DNA from: Thuidium tamariscinum
Lineage: Eukaryota > Streptophyta > Bryopsida > Hypnales > Thuidiaceae
Length of the DNA stretch: 64,000 bases
NCBI GenBank assembly: GCA_947034885.2
Contig: OX344757.2
Location: forward strand, 5,270,001 to 5,334,000
Reading direction: 5' to 3'
The notes under the pieces are model-generated. The model made no database searches and had not been told where the DNA came from. It worked only from the letters and a program-made list of their open reading frames with translations. The position numbers and the translations under genes were made by a program. Shown in pieces: positions 1 to 11,795 of this stretch (the stretch's first letter is position 1; every line of letters starts with the position of its first letter).

Positions 1-421
1 AAGTAAATAAGGCAGATCCTACTTTGAAATATACAAACACAATTCAATTCACTTCTCATGTATGGGTTCCCAAACTCCGAGATATGAACATTGCTCAAAC
101 GCGAACACACATTGTACTCAGACTTCAACACTTGCACTGACACCGTTACAGGAAACGAGGTGAACTCTGAACTTGATATTTCATTGAATGTTGAGCAACT
201 TTGGCGGGCGAAGCCCGAAGGAAGGGACACCTCACACTAGCTTGGCCGGATCTTTGACCAGCGCCTCAATCTGAGAACAATTTACTCTCATGCTAAACAA
301 TCAGAGGTCGTATGGTAATTGGACCCTGTTTGGTAAATTAAAGAATGTTGATTCTACCTGCGAAGGTACATGATGTTTCCAGACTCTGGTTGATTAATGT
401 TACGAAGTATTTCGAAATAGT
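1..421. other. 3' flank of GLP1, no gene
   Basis: This non-coding stretch lies downstream of the minus-strand GLP1. Fragments such as 'acgatgtttcc'-like words and 'accctgtttgg' resemble the 3' flanks of the other GLP copies, for example 29040-29165 and 49260-49375. It is therefore best read as the conserved 3' flank that was duplicated together with the gene. No other coding potential is visible. Confidence 0.5.
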
Positions 422-1087
422 TTACATGCGGAACTGCTTCTGGATCAGGTCCACCGTCTCCTCGTTGACACGGAACGCCTTCTCCAACACCTCGTCCTTG
501 ATGTCCGGGGTGAACAATGCCGGAGCAATCTGCTGCACGCCGGGGTTCTGGCTGCTCAAAGCGGCGAACACCAGAGCGGGACCCTTGCCCACGTTCAGCT
601 GGAAGTGCACCAGGCCCTTCGGAAACACGAACAGCTCGCCTTCCTTCACGGTGGTGGCGAACAAGGTGTTGCTGGTGCTCACGAAGCCCACGTACAACTC
701 GCCCTTCACCACCAGCAGAATCTCGGTGGCGCGTGGGTGGGTGTGCGGGGGGTTGATGCCGCCCTTGGCGAAGTCGATGCGAGCCGCGGAGATGCCCAAA
801 GTGTTCAATCCGGGGAACTGCAGGACGGTGTCGGGCGTGACTGCGGCCTTGTTGGGGTTGTTGGTGTTTCCTGGGTTCTTCAAGCCAGCGAACGTGAAGT
901 CGTACGCGGAGACCTGATCGGCGGGCTTGCAGGTGAGTCCGTTGATGGTGGTTCCGCTCTTTAGGTCGGCGACGCAGAAGTCTTGGAGTGGATCTTCGTC
1001 CGCTGCCATGGCGAGCATGGGCACGATCGCCACGCTCATCAACACGGTCACGGTCACCCAGAGGCTGCGGCGAGCCATGCTGCCCAT
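422..1087 (-). CDS. Germin-like protein, copy 1 (GLP1)
   Basis: This encodes a 221-residue secreted cupin of the germin-like family. In this family the protein is an apoplastic Mn-binding oligomer, and individual members act as oxalate oxidase or superoxide dismutase; which activity applies here cannot be read from the sequence. Residues 1-28 are a signal peptide (basic MARR, then a hydrophobic core, cleavage likely after AMA). The mature start ADEDPLQDFCVAD is typical of germins. C38 and C53 are the conserved disulfide pair. Germin box 1 (GGINPPHTHPRATEI) supplies H115, H117 and E122, and box 2 (FPKGLVHFQ) supplies H161. Length matches the family. There is an in-frame ATG at codon 4, so the start could be either one. 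The tract VSTSNTLF at 136-143 replaces VDTNNTLF, removes the only N-glycosylation sequon, and is shared only with GLP8. No intron is seen. Confidence 0.95.
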   Translation of the reverse strand: MGSMARRSLWVTVTVLMSVAIVPMLAMAADEDPLQDFCVADLKSGTTINGLTCKPADQVSAYDFTFAGLKNPGNTNNPNKAAVTPDTVLQFPGLNTLGISAARIDFAKGGINPPHTHPRATEILLVVKGELYVGFVSTSNTLFATTVKEGELFVFPKGLVHFQLNVGKGPALVFAALSSQNPGVQQIAPALFTPDIKDEVLEKAFRVNEETVDLIQKQFRM

Positions 1088-1288
1088 GTCGAGTAGATCG
1101 ATATCAGTCGAATCGATTGGAGGTGGTGGAATTCGAAATCGTGATCGATGAGTTCTGGAGTTGAGCTTGCTTCTTGGGTGTCGAGATGTGTCAGTTGCAG
1201 GAGATGTAGCAGTCGTCTGTCTGGAGATGGTTGTGGAAGCTGTTGTTGTGGACGATGCTGTTGTTACGATTACTTGGGTTTGTGGGGG

Positions 1289-1296
1289 TTTATATA
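1289..1296 (-). promoter_or_regulatory. TATA box of GLP1
   Basis: TATATAAA on the minus strand, about 200 bp upstream of the GLP1 ATG. It is followed by the CCCCCACAAACCCAAG and AACAGCAGC-type block found at the same place in the other eight copies. Upstream of it is the GCGCGTT / TCTCCAA segment also seen before GLP8. Its position and its conservation across copies support a core promoter. Confidence 0.7.
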
Positions 1297-1300
1297 CATC

Positions 1301-1625
1301 TCAAGGTCTGACTGGTGCAGCGCGTTCTCCAATACGTGTTGTGGCAGGAAGGAAAACTCGGAAGAAAATTCGGAAATAACTTATTACACTGAGACGACCA
1401 GGTAAACAAGCCGAGGCAGACCGGGTTCAATGGGAGTCCGGTAGAAGTCCTCTGACGTGTGAGCCGCCAAAGCGTTCGAGGCGCCGTTGTGGCTGGATAT
1501 AGATTGGGAAGCGACTCCCCGACCGCCTCCTTGCAAATTGTGAATTAGTCAACTCTTGTCTCTTAATACGCACGAACCTCAAAGGGCGGTGCGCGCCCCT
1601 GCCTGCCTCCTTTCCTATTCTCAAC
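1301..1625. other. GLP1 upstream region, no gene seen
   Basis: Moderately GC-rich DNA upstream of the GLP1 TATA box. The part up to about 1400 (GGCAGGAAGGAAAACTCGG) matches the GLP8 upstream region at 50280-50350. The part from 1425 to 1625 has short open frames but no recognisable protein. Confidence 0.5.
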
Positions 1626-2860
1626 TTCGTAATCCAGTAGTTTTTGTTTTTTTATAAAGTGCCAAAGTGGCAATATAAAGTGTTATAGTGGTGTTCTGAA
1701 TTTCAACTTTCATCTACATATAGGATAGAAAATATCACATTTGTACATGTTGCATGTCTATGATTATATTTTCATCCACAGTTTGGCAATTTCATCTAAA
1801 TTTTATTTTATAGTTTGAAGTTTTTTGGTAATAAACTTCAAAAAAATTTGCCATTTTTTAACCCAATAATCTTTTTGTGGTGGAAGTTGGTACCATAAAC
1901 ACTAAAAATATACTAAGGAATCTAACATTCTTTTCCCCCATTAACTTGTAAAGCAACAAAAGTTTAAATTTGAAGTATGCTTAAATGTAAACACGACAAC
2001 TATAACTAGAGTACACAAAGAAACTTGTTTTCTTTTCATCTACATAAATTTTGATACATTCTTGTGTTAGATTTTTTGCATTTCTATAGAACCATAGATA
2101 TTTTTTTTAAATTGTTGTAAGTAGTCTCTAATTTGGGCTCTAATTTAGAAAGTACAAGTTCATTTAACCTCAATAACTAACTATTTGACTTAAAGAAATG
2201 GCCACTCAAAATTGACTTGAACAAATAAGTAAAATTAAAATCTTAAAACATCATTAGAACGTAATGCTTTGAACCTAAAGGAAAGAAAGTATTAAAGTTT
2301 CAAATAATCAATCCATAATTTTTTTTTAAATTTTTTTATTTTGTTTTCAAAATTTAATGAAAAATATTGTTTAGTTTAGCAAATGATCTAACAGTATGAA
2401 TGTGAATATGTGATCTATGGATCACATTTTTACAACTGTCCTTTGAAGTTCAAACATCATCACTGAATTATTGTACCAAGTTGTATTTTATAATATTTAT
2501 ATTTTTCAACTTTGTAAGTTTGAATTAGACTTTGGTCCTTAAGGGATTATATTCAAGGCCAATAGGTGGTGAAAATTTTAGACAAAAATAATTATGGCTT
2601 AATAAGATTGTAGACATATTAAGAATTTAAGATCTTCATGTATACAACTTCTTTCATTTCCTTTGATTCCAAAAAAATCAAATTTAAGAACTTAACTTGC
2701 AAAAGAATCAAAAAACTCTTTATAAGGAACTAGTGAACTAGTCATAATTTTGTTGTATAGGCAACATTTTGTTTTTGGATATTATTCATCTCTATTGTAG
2801 ATCTTGTACACTAAGTTCTTGAACATATTTGCAATCCATCCAAATGAATGAATGAATGTT
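1626..2860. other. AT-rich intergenic DNA
   Basis: Very AT-rich, with homopolymer runs and no open frame of note. I see no recognisable element boundary here. Confidence 0.6.
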
Positions 2861-5190
2861 GTTGTGAGTCGCTCAAATTTTTGATTTTTTGCAAATTGCC
2901 TTGTGTAGTGAGAATAGAGGCAATTTGTTAAGTCAAGTTTACACTTAGAAGGAATTAGAAGCTAATTGACATTCAGATTTTAAAAGACATAGTATTCAAA
3001 GATATGAAGCAAGGCAAATTGACTTGGCGGTTTTCCCATGAACGGTTGATTTTTAGCGTAATCATATACTCAGTCAATTTTTCATTTTCACTTGTACAGC
3101 ACTCTTGATTTTCATAGCTAAACTATTTGCCGTGCTCTATGTACCACTGAATTTCTTCAATTCAATATAATATTTACTTATCTAATCGTCTTGCTAGCTG
3201 AGTACCTGCGATGGGGCCAGCTTTTACGGCAAATTGACTGATTGAAAGTATTACTTGTGTGTTTGTGGGTCCAGGGATTGGACTTTGTCTTTGTGTGTGT
3301 GTACATGAGTTAAGCAAATTTGACAAAGAGCAAATTGCCTCTGAACTCAGTTGAAGAAATTCTTTTAATTGTGACTTGATTCAGTGTGTGTGTGTGTGGG
3401 AAAGAGTTAAGCAAATTTGACAAAGAGCAAATTGCCTCTGAATTCTACTTTAAATACTTACTTGTGCATTACTTAAGATCAGAGTTTGAATATAATTACT
3501 TTTGTATGCCTAAAACAATTGCTGTGTATATACCTACTGTGTCGTGCGTGTGTGTGATTTACTGTGTGATGATGTGTGAATTATCAAGTCAAATCGTCTT
3601 TGTGTTCTGTCTATTTGCCTAATTTGCATTAAGATTTTAAGTATTGGAAATTATTAAAAATTCACAATGCAGCAACTTGTCATTGTATCCTATGTATGAG
3701 CAATTTGCCATTGAATTGAACGAATTGACTATGTATGGTAACTGCTATGTATTGGATGCATGTGATATGGAAGTCGAATTGCCTTTGTATGATGGAGTAG
3801 TTGAACCAGATTATTCAATAGTACCTCCAGTCAAATTGTCTTAGAGTTGAATTGCAAAATCCAATTGTCAGAATTACTGGAAACTTGAGTGAGATCTTTT
3901 AGCAATTTGCCTGAGTGAATAAATAGAAACAGCCAATTGCCCAGCATGAGTTGGTGTGGTTGGTGAAGAAGCTTTGGCAAATTACTGAAGTCAAATCGAT
4001 GTTGAATTAAAGAAATGGAGAAATTTTGGCAAATTGCCAAAATACAAATTGGAATCTGAAAAGATAAAACCAAAGCAACTTGGCGGAATTGCAAATCGAC
4101 ATCAAGCGTCAACCAGGGAGTTTTACCTAATTGATATTAAATGTTTTATCTTATGTCTAATTGCATTTATCATGATAACAAATTGTCATAAATTTGAAGA
4201 TGAATAAATGAATAATTAAATCATAAATTGTGACAAATTGCTATTGTGCATTGAAATTTTATAATAAAACCACTTGTGAAATTGTTGTGAGTTTTGATTA
4301 TAGAAAAATTCTATAATTAAAATTAAATTAAATTAAATTGATAAATTGCATTATCATAATTGTGAAAAATGTCAAACTTATAGAAAATACAATTTGATAA
4401 ATATGAAGATGGAATTAAATTAGAGTCTAATTGCTGAAATTGATAAAACAAATTAAATTACTCCTCAAAAGGAATTAATTTGATAACAATTATTTAAAAA
4501 GATTAAATTCTTGATAAATCCAATTGAAGAGAAACCATGGTCTTAGGTCCATAGGAAGTTACTATGACGAATTGCCTTAAGACAAATTGCCTTGGTGTTG
4601 ATGATGAAGAGAAATGACAAATGGCTTTGAAGTGTGATGGTGGAACAACATGACAAATTGCCTTGTGATTTAGAAAATCACCAATAAATTATTTTAGTTA
4701 AAATATTGAGGATCAAATTGCTAATGATATTATAAATTGTTCTACGATAAAATTAAATTAACCAATTGATTTGAATATGTGCAGTGGCATGGAAATGAAG
4801 ACAATTGCATATACACTCATGCCTTGCATTAATTAGGGACAAATTGCCTTAGGACTGGGACTGGTTTGATACTCATCTAAATTTGTGATTAGGCTAGTTA
4901 AATAGTGACGAAAGACAAATTGCCTGGTAAAAGAATTTCATGGTAATTAAGGAATTGGCCGAAGAAGAATATTATATATATATATTATATAACTTGTTGC
5001 AATGATTAAGTCGGATAGTGCATGCAGGTGACAAATTGCTACATACCCTTGACAATTTGCTAATTCCTTTTAGAAGACTAGTCCAGGACTGGGACATCAC
5101 TCATGCGTCCATAGCATTATTAATGGACTGATCACAAAATTGTTTCTTGGGAATAAGAGTGAAACCCCAAATTGCCCATTCAAATGTCTT
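2861..5190. repeat. Block of interspersed CAAATTGCC words
   Basis: The word CAAATTGCC and close variants (GCAATTTGCC, CAAATTGCT, GAATTGCC) recur roughly every 50-150 bp on both strands, for example near 2892, 3330, 3427, 3703, 3903, 4030, 4567, 4580, 4655, 4839, 4915 and 5168. Spacing is irregular, so this is not a simple tandem satellite. Similar density is not apparent elsewhere in the window. The function is unknown. It could be the decayed remains of a coding or satellite repeat, or a cluster of protein-binding sites. Confidence 0.6.
3307..3442. repeat. 39-bp direct repeat, two copies 97 bp apart
   Basis: The segment starting GAGTTAAGCAAATTTGAC and ending GCCTCTGAA occurs at 3307-3345 and again at 3404-3442. 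Both copies are preceded by a short GTGTGT tract. It belongs to the CAAATTGCC-rich block. Confidence 0.75.
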
Positions 5191-6904
5191 TATATGTGGA
5201 AATTAGCAGTTTATTTCAATCCATTCTGAATTACATGTGACTTTAGTCATAATACGTTAGACTATTTGACCATTCCCCTAGATTTGAACCCCTATACTAT
5301 AGTCCTGGGTTTTGTGGAATTAACCAAAATCTAGACTACAGTTGTACATCTCTTTTAGAAGTTGAAGAGTCTACAAACAAATAGTCAAGCATCATTTCTA
5401 AATTCAATTTAGTCTTGTAGACAAGTTTCAATCTTATTTATTTTTTAAAGATATTCTAATTTAATTTTTAATCAAATACTAACTCAATTTAGAAAAAAAT
5501 TTAAAATTTTCAAGAAAACAAATTGATGAATATAGCAAAAGAAGTCCAATCATTTAAGATTCTTTTTCAAAATACAACTAGACAATAAACCAACAATGTA
5601 TTTAATAGTGAAAATTTATTAAGTAACTATTTAATTTTTTCTCACAAAGTACATGTAGCTACGACCTTGAGTCCAATTGTTGTCATTAACCTAAATTTAG
5701 TCTACGTGGATATAATTGTGTGATGCATTTTTGATATTTTCATATATGGAAATCTTTTTTGTTGTGCATATTGATGTTTAGAAGTTTTGTAGGATAATTC
5801 ACGGTTTTGTTATAGTAATTCTTCAAAATATAAGGTGGTATGAAATTTAGTGAATTATAATTAATATTAGAAAAATATTGTAGTGCAATTCTAAATTAAA
5901 ATAAAGTTTGGAATCAAGAAAGAAATGTACTTTGAAGCTCAATTCTTAGAGTACTATGATTAGGTTTTTTCACCAAAAAACATTCAAAATTGTCATTTCT
6001 ATTGCAAAGAGTAAAAAAATTTGAATTTTTTTTTTACATTTCATTATAAGATCTTACACTTAATGAGGATTTTAAGAAAAAATTCAAAAAAATTTGAATG
6101 CATTGATAACTAGATATATTAGCATTTAAAGTAAAGAAAACAAATTTTTTTTGCACGTTGCATGACTAGATTATTTGACTTAGAGCCTTCTTACCTTAAA
6201 TTTTTGTACTAAAGAGTTTTAAAATTATAGATTCTTATGGTGGAGAATTGAATTGAAAGTCCATGGAATATTCTTTAAGGAATACATAAATTTTCAGTCT
6301 TAAATGAATTATTGAATAGAAGTAGGTACAAGATAGAGGAAAAATCTAAAATATTAATATCTCTAAGATGCAATTGGAACACACTAATCATACTAATAAG
6401 ATTGTCCTAGCAAGCAAATGAAACCATGATGTGAAACTTTTCTTTTTGAAAAATCAATATAAAAATTGAGTTCAATAACAATCAAAAGACAAATGGCATT
6501 CTATAGGGGTTAACTTTACTTAGATTTTTTATGATGATTCCTGAGCATACAAAATCAGATTTGAAAAAATACTTTTCCAATAAAATGATTTCTTGTATGC
6601 CAATTTTCTTAAGAATTAATATAGAGAAATTTCAATTTAGAGCTATAAAAGGCATAAACTTCTAAACGTGGTTGGAAAAATTATATATTAGTAATGAGGA
6701 GATTTTAAAATTGAAATTTGAAATTTGACCAAATAATAACCATTCTTATAGTTTGTTTAACTCAAAAGTATTAACCTAAAACAATCTTTCTAATCAAGGT
6801 AGTTTGAAATATAATATATTCAAGTAATGAATTCAAATTTTCAGCTAAAAAAGAAGGGGAAAAAATGTAAATAGCATAAATATTTATCAAGTACTTTGTA
6901 GTAT
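5191..6904. other. AT-rich intergenic DNA
   Basis: No gene, no clear open frame and no terminal repeats recognised. Poly-A and poly-T runs are common. Confidence 0.55.
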
Positions 6905-6908
6905 TTAA

Positions 6909-7864
6909 TCTTTAAAGAATTGAACCCTATTTTTTTAGCAATTTTGGTTAGCTCACTATGAATGGAATTTATATCTTTCCATTTGAAATTATCACACAAT
7001 ACTTTCTTGTGAAGTAGCTTTAAGACCCAAAAATATATATAAATTTTGACTCAATTGTTAAAAAGTTTTTGTACAATGTATCACTTTTAGTATTTGTTGT
7101 GATTTTCAATATTTAATGGGCAACTTGGGTAGTCCAAAAGAATTCTAAAAAGACCCCTTGTTGAGAGATAAAAATTTGAAATTATTTTTCCAAAATTATT
7201 ATATACATGGAAAACTTTTAATCATTTCATTTTGATTAGTAAAACAAAGTTATAAAGAGTTTTAGTTTGTAGGCACTTATGGGTTCACTACTCTAGAATA
7301 AACATGAATTGAAGTCCTTTGTATAATTCAGTTTGCAATATTAAAAAAATAAAAAAATAATTGAGTGTAAACTATTCATTACAACATTATAACAATTGGG
7401 ATGGACATTCTTCAATTCCTTAAATATATTATAAACAATTTAATATTTTGAAGTATTCTCTATTCCTTTGTACTTATTATAGTTTTCTCTTGTATGTTGT
7501 ACAACTTTGAATGATTTTACATTCTTCAAGCATGTAGCTTTGAACTTGCCTTGAAGAATGAATCCAAAGAGTTACAATCATTTTGAGCATTTTTTCACAT
7601 AAGTGTGAGCTTGTAAAGTATAGCTATCTAGATTTTTGTAAGGTCAAAAAATAGATTTCAGTCAATTTGAATGTTAAAATATTTCGCAATCTATACAATG
7701 AAAATTTCTAAAAAAATATTCCACATCTTTTAAAACTAGCTTACTACAAGATCCTATACTTATATGTGTCAAAAAAAAAAAAAAAATTCTAAAATTTTGT
7801 ACTTGTAATAAAGTGGCCATTTTGGAGCGGTTTTGGTAAAAACATAATCAAAAACCTTAAGGGA
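6909..7864. mobile_element. piggyBac-like MITE relic, about 0.95 kb, TTAA flanks
   Basis: Flanked by TTAA at 6905-6908 and 7865-7868. The interior aligns along its whole length with the elements at 39369-40313 and 52919-53825: all carry a 'gctcacta(c/t)gaatgga' block near the left end, a 'gtagctttaagrcc' block after it, and a 'gttttggtaaaaacata' block near the right end. There is no coding capacity. The ends are degraded relatives of CCCCTAAAG. It is read as a non-autonomous TTAA-targeting element. Confidence 0.6.
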
Positions 7865-7899
7865 TTAAATGTTCATATATTCATTTATTTAGTAAGGCA

Positions 7900-8890
7900 T
7901 CTTTTGTAGAGCCAATATTGTTACATTCAAGTGCACAAAACTCTAAACACCTAAAGAACTATTGGTCCCCTTATGGAACAATTTGGGTCCAAGTAGGTTC
8001 ATAATATCTCAATTTTAGTGATATTTTTTGGATTTTTTGAAGTTGTGTATTTTTGCAAGAGCTTTGTAGATATATACTTTTTTTAGTCCAATTGGCGCCT
8101 AGTAGAATAAATTATGGCACAATAAATAAAAGTTGAGTTTAGTGGGTAGTACAAAAAAATCAAAGAAAGTTAAAAAAAAATTTCAAAATTATTTTCCTTC
8201 AAATACTATATTTTTGTTTCTACACAAAACTTTGATTCATTCTATTAGGACTAATAATGAAAAAATAATGGACAATCTTAGTCTTTTGGGCAATCTAAGT
8301 ATCTTCTTGAAAAAATAATTTATAGAATTTCACTTTTGAATGTAATTTTAAGAATTTTTAAGAATTTTTTTCTAGATAGGATTATATTGTCTTGCTGGAG
8401 TAATATCACCGTTAAAATTGTTGTGATTCAATTCCATCTTAAATCCATAAACAATTTAGTTTTTTCTTCAATCTTTAACCTACCTCCACTTACCAATTTT
8501 TTTAGGAGGTAGTGAAAATTAAGTGTCTTTTTTCCTAAATTTTTTTGTACATTTTCAACTCAATTTTTTAACATAAATAATTAAGAAATCAAAATCAATA
8601 GTGCAAAAAATTTTAACTAAAAAGATTTAAAGCCAAAATATCTATTCAAACAAAATACAAAAAAGTCACCTGATTTCTTCACTTTAAATGCAAATTTCTT
8701 GCAATATATACGGTCAAAGTTTCTGAAACTTCTTCTACATATTCATATACAAAATACTAGTCTAGTATAAGATCCTACAATTCAATATGCAAAAGAAACA
8801 TTTTCTAATGTCCTTTTCTCTTTGCAGTTTGCAATAGAAATGACAGTTTTGAGTATTTTTTGATAGGAAATCACCTTGGTCCATTAGGGG
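7900..8890. mobile_element. Degenerate repeat ending at TTAA
   Basis: The right end reads CCATTAGGGG followed by TTAA (8891-8894), matching the CCCCTAA-type terminus. Its last 250 bp resemble the right end of the element at 39369-40313, and its first part resembles 51540-52240. The left boundary is not resolved. The short open frame at 8133-8318 is low-complexity and not judged a gene. Confidence 0.4.
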
Positions 8891-8894
8891 TTAA

Positions 8895-9820
8895 TGTCAA
8901 TTTTGTTAAAGTGACCATATTCTACAAGCCAAAAAATGTGATCCATATCTTCACAGTGGTCTAATTTCATGCCACAACTATTGACATTCTGGTTTCATGC
9001 CAAGCATGTGAAAGTAATGGAATATTGCCAATTTCATGAATTTGACATTTCTTACTATAATTAAGATTGGTGACCTGTTGCAAAAACTGATTGGAGATAA
9101 GCTTAGTTACATAACTTCATTTATGAATACAACATCATCACCAATTCACCAGGAATTTTTCAAAAATCAAAAGTAGAAGACGGTAAAAACTATCAATCAT
9201 GATCATCCAGCTTAGTTACTGTCTGCAGCAGTCTTTTTTTTTAGATTTTGAGAAAGTGCCAAGATGGCGACCACTTAAAATTTGGTGAAGCATTGTATAT
9301 CTCCATCTATCCATCTTTTTGACCAAAAAACACTTTTCAATCATATCCATGCACTTTTTCATCCAAATTTGGCGATTTCCAGGGTTTTCATCTCGGACAA
9401 TGCGACACTACGATAGACAGACGTCACGCGACATCCAATAGAGCCCTCGTGATGTCTCAAAGAGTCAATATCAAGTTGGCTTAAAAATAAATCATTAGAA
9501 ATTTTGAATTTTGACATATTTAAGTTTGATTTCAATTAAGTGTCTCAATTTCATGATTACATATTACATTCTAAATTTAGGTTCATAGTTATAGTAAGAT
9601 TTTCATTTTTTTGAGCTGTTGAAAATGGACTTTCGCGACAAGGTGCGATACCTTCGTGACAAGTTGTCACCTGCGACACGCGACGTTGGACGTCCTACGA
9701 GACATCCAAACCCAAAAATATACAACCTTGGCGATTTCATCTATACTTTGAATAAAATGAAGAATTTTTGGCGAAAGAAGATTACTTTTATCTGGTGAAA
9801 AGTAGACATTTATTTTGGAA
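8895..9820. other. AT-rich DNA with two CG-rich patches
   Basis: Mostly featureless AT-rich DNA. Two patches rich in CGACG/CGCGAC words (about 9395-9460 and 9630-9705) stand out and are partly similar to each other. They may be decayed ends of an unidentified element. Confidence 0.4.
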
Positions 9821-10288
9821 TGGTGCAATCTGGCACCATATTGCCCAAAAAAAAAGGCTGGTCTGGAGTGACCCTTGATGAGCTTGAAGTGACAAGCATC
9901 TCTCTGAAATTTCATCTGCAAACATCCACAATTTATCTATCTTCTAGAACTAAGGATGAGAGATATACGACTCATTCATACTTCAAGACACAGTGCACAC
10001 CGTGTCATGAACTTGACAGAGTACGTCTGCAAACTGAATTTTATTTCATGAAGTGTTGTCCTGCTATGGCCTGGAAGACAGTCACAATTGACCACTCGAC
10101 AAGCAAGCAATTCTGAGAGCGATTTGCTTTCAACTAACGGATCAGATGTCATCGGACCTCGTCCGTTTCTTAGATAAAGCTAGCTGAGAGTAAATGGATC
10201 TGCGTACTAATCACATATGTATACGTATATGCTAATTATGTTTTCAATTCAGACTCTGATAAATCTGAGGAGCTATAGATTCCTCAAT
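9821..10288. other. 3' flank of GLP2
   Basis: Non-coding. Words such as 'acagtgcacaccgtgtcatgaa' recur in altered form at 12736-12760, and the last 60 bp (CTGATAAATCTGAGGAGCTA) match the GLP3 3' flank just before 13051. This supports a direct tandem duplication of GLP2 and GLP3. Confidence 0.55.
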
Positions 10289-10945
10289 TTACACGCGGAA
10301 CTGCTTCTGGATCAGGTCCACCGTCTGCTCGCTGATGCGGAACGCCTTCTCCAACACCTCGTCCTTGATGTCCGGGGTGAACAATGCCGGAGCAATCTGC
10401 TGCACGCCGGGGTTCTGGCTGCTCAAGGCGGCGAACGCCAACGCCGGGTATTTGCCCACGTTCAGCTGGAAGTGCACCAGGCCCCTGGGAAACACGAACA
10501 GTTCGCCTTCCTTGATTGTGGTGGCGAACAAGGTGTTGTTGGTGTCCACAAAGCCCACGTACAGCTCGCCCTTCACGACCAGCAGAATCTCGGTGGCTCT
10601 GGGGTGCGTGTGCGGGGGGTTGATGCCGCCCTTGGCGAAGTCGATGCGAGCCGCGGAGATGCCCAAAGTGTTCAATCCGGCGAACTGAAGGACGGTGGCG
10701 GGCGTGACTGCGGCGTTGTTGGGGTTGTTGGTGTTTCCTGGGTTCTTCAAGCCAGCGAACGTGAAGTCGTTCACGGAGACCTGGTCTGCGGGTTTGCAGG
10801 TAAGTCCGTTGATGGTGATTCCGCTCTTCGAGTCTGCGACGCAGAAGTCTTGGAGTGGATCCTCGTCTGCAGCCATGGCGAGCATGGGCACGATCGCCAC
10901 GCTCAGCAACACGGCCACGGTCACCCACAAGCTGCATTGCGTCAT
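10289..10945 (-). CDS. Germin-like protein, copy 2 (GLP2)
   Basis: This encodes a 218-residue germin-like cupin. It lacks the first three residues of its relatives: the usual MGIM start has become ATCATCATG, so only the second ATG remains, which suggests that ATG is sufficient in this family. The signal peptide is MTQCSLWVTVAVLLSV to AMA. The disulfide pair is C35 and C50. The metal ligands are H112, H114, E119 and H158 in the standard boxes. It retains the NNT sequon (residue 136). The variants SKSGIT after FCVAD, NPNNAAVTPA and the C-terminal RV instead of RM group it with GLP3, which lies about 2.1 kb upstream in the same orientation. A secreted apoplastic Mn-cupin is inferred from the family. 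Confidence 0.94.
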   Translation of the reverse strand: MTQCSLWVTVAVLLSVAIVPMLAMAADEDPLQDFCVADSKSGITINGLTCKPADQVSVNDFTFAGLKNPGNTNNPNNAAVTPATVLQFAGLNTLGISAARIDFAKGGINPPHTHPRATEILLVVKGELYVGFVDTNNTLFATTIKEGELFVFPRGLVHFQLNVGKYPALAFAALSSQNPGVQQIAPALFTPDIKDEVLEKAFRISEQTVDLIQKQFRV

Positions 10946-11133
10946 GATGATCTGAGAAGTCGTCGACTACAACAACCGGCGCTGTTAGAAATTGGAGTAG
11001 TTCGCGATCGGATCGAGTTCAGCTGCAAGTCGAGCTCAGTCAGACTAGTAGTGTGAGCTGAGATGTTGATGGAAGTTGGAGAATACCACTGGGGTAGTTG
11101 TTGCTGTTATTGCAATTGCTTTGGGCTGTGGGG

Positions 11134-11140
11134 TTTATAT
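11134..11140 (-). promoter_or_regulatory. TATA box of GLP2
   Basis: ATATAAA on the minus strand, about 190 bp before the ATG. It is followed by CCCCACAGCCCAAAGCAATT and AATAACAGCAAC, the GLP2 version of the conserved start-site block. An upstream GAAGACGCG word is present at 11177-11185. Confidence 0.65.
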
Positions 11141-11579
11141 GCAATCTTCGCGGGCATGACTTTTGAAGCCCGTTCTTGAAGACGCGTAGTCGGGTGATTG
11201 AGAGGAAATCTCGGACTTCAGTGGCTTACTGTGGAAAAAGAAAACTGATGAATGGATCGCCCAAATTAGAAAGTCACTCCCAAGTGTCGACCATGCTTTC
11301 GTAGACGTGAGTGATGGTCGTAGAAATTCGTGTTATGGCAAGAGGAAAAGTTTGGCCTGTTTTCTTTTATTGAATTTGTTTTATTGAATTTGTTTTATTG
11401 CAATTAGACGTGTGTCAGTTGGGATTGATGCAAAATTTGAAAAATCTTTAGACTATATGGTCGTTGAAATATTGGTTGAATAACATTTTCTCGCTGCTGA
11501 AATGGATTAATTTTTCATTAGTGTCAAAATGGCGAATTTCATTAAAACGGCGATATGTCATTAATTAGGCAGTTTTTAC
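11141..11579. other. GLP2 upstream region
   Basis: It contains the GCCCGTTCTTGAAGACGCG segment shared in form with other GLP upstream regions, then AT-rich DNA. Part of it (GGTCGTAGAAATTCGTGTTATGG, near 11313) also occurs upstream of GLP7 at about 42890. No gene is seen. Confidence 0.5.
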
Positions 11580-11795
11580 AGTTCAGACCGCGAGGTCCGA
11601 AATCTAAACCTGTCATATATTTTTGAATTCTATATGTGTTGTAGATGACTGAAATCTATACTCGTCCAAGATGTTTCGGACCGTGAGGTCCGAATTGTAA
11701 AACTGTCGTAGATTTTGTAAATTTACATAAGTCTTAGATGTTTGAAATTCTATACCTGTCTTAGATGTTAACTTTTCGTTCGGATTGCACGGTCC
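11580..11795. repeat. Degenerate tandem repeat, unit about 95-100 bp
   Basis: A near-palindromic core GGACCGTGAGGTCC (also seen as CAGACCGCGAGGTCC and CGGATTGCACGGTCC) recurs at about 11584, 11682 and 11778. Each is followed by related 'gtcttagatgtttgaaatctata' type sequence. Origin unknown. Confidence 0.5.

Noticed and set aside
345-917. Long open frames antisense to or overlapping each GLP gene (for example 345-917, 10217-11056, 12932-13759, 55177-55980)
   Set aside because: They are present in every GLP copy as frame shadows of a GC-rich coding sequence, share no known domain and lack their own promoters. The sense frames encode canonical germins.
8133-8318. Short Lys/Phe-rich open frame
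   Set aside because: AT-driven low complexity inside a dispersed repeat.
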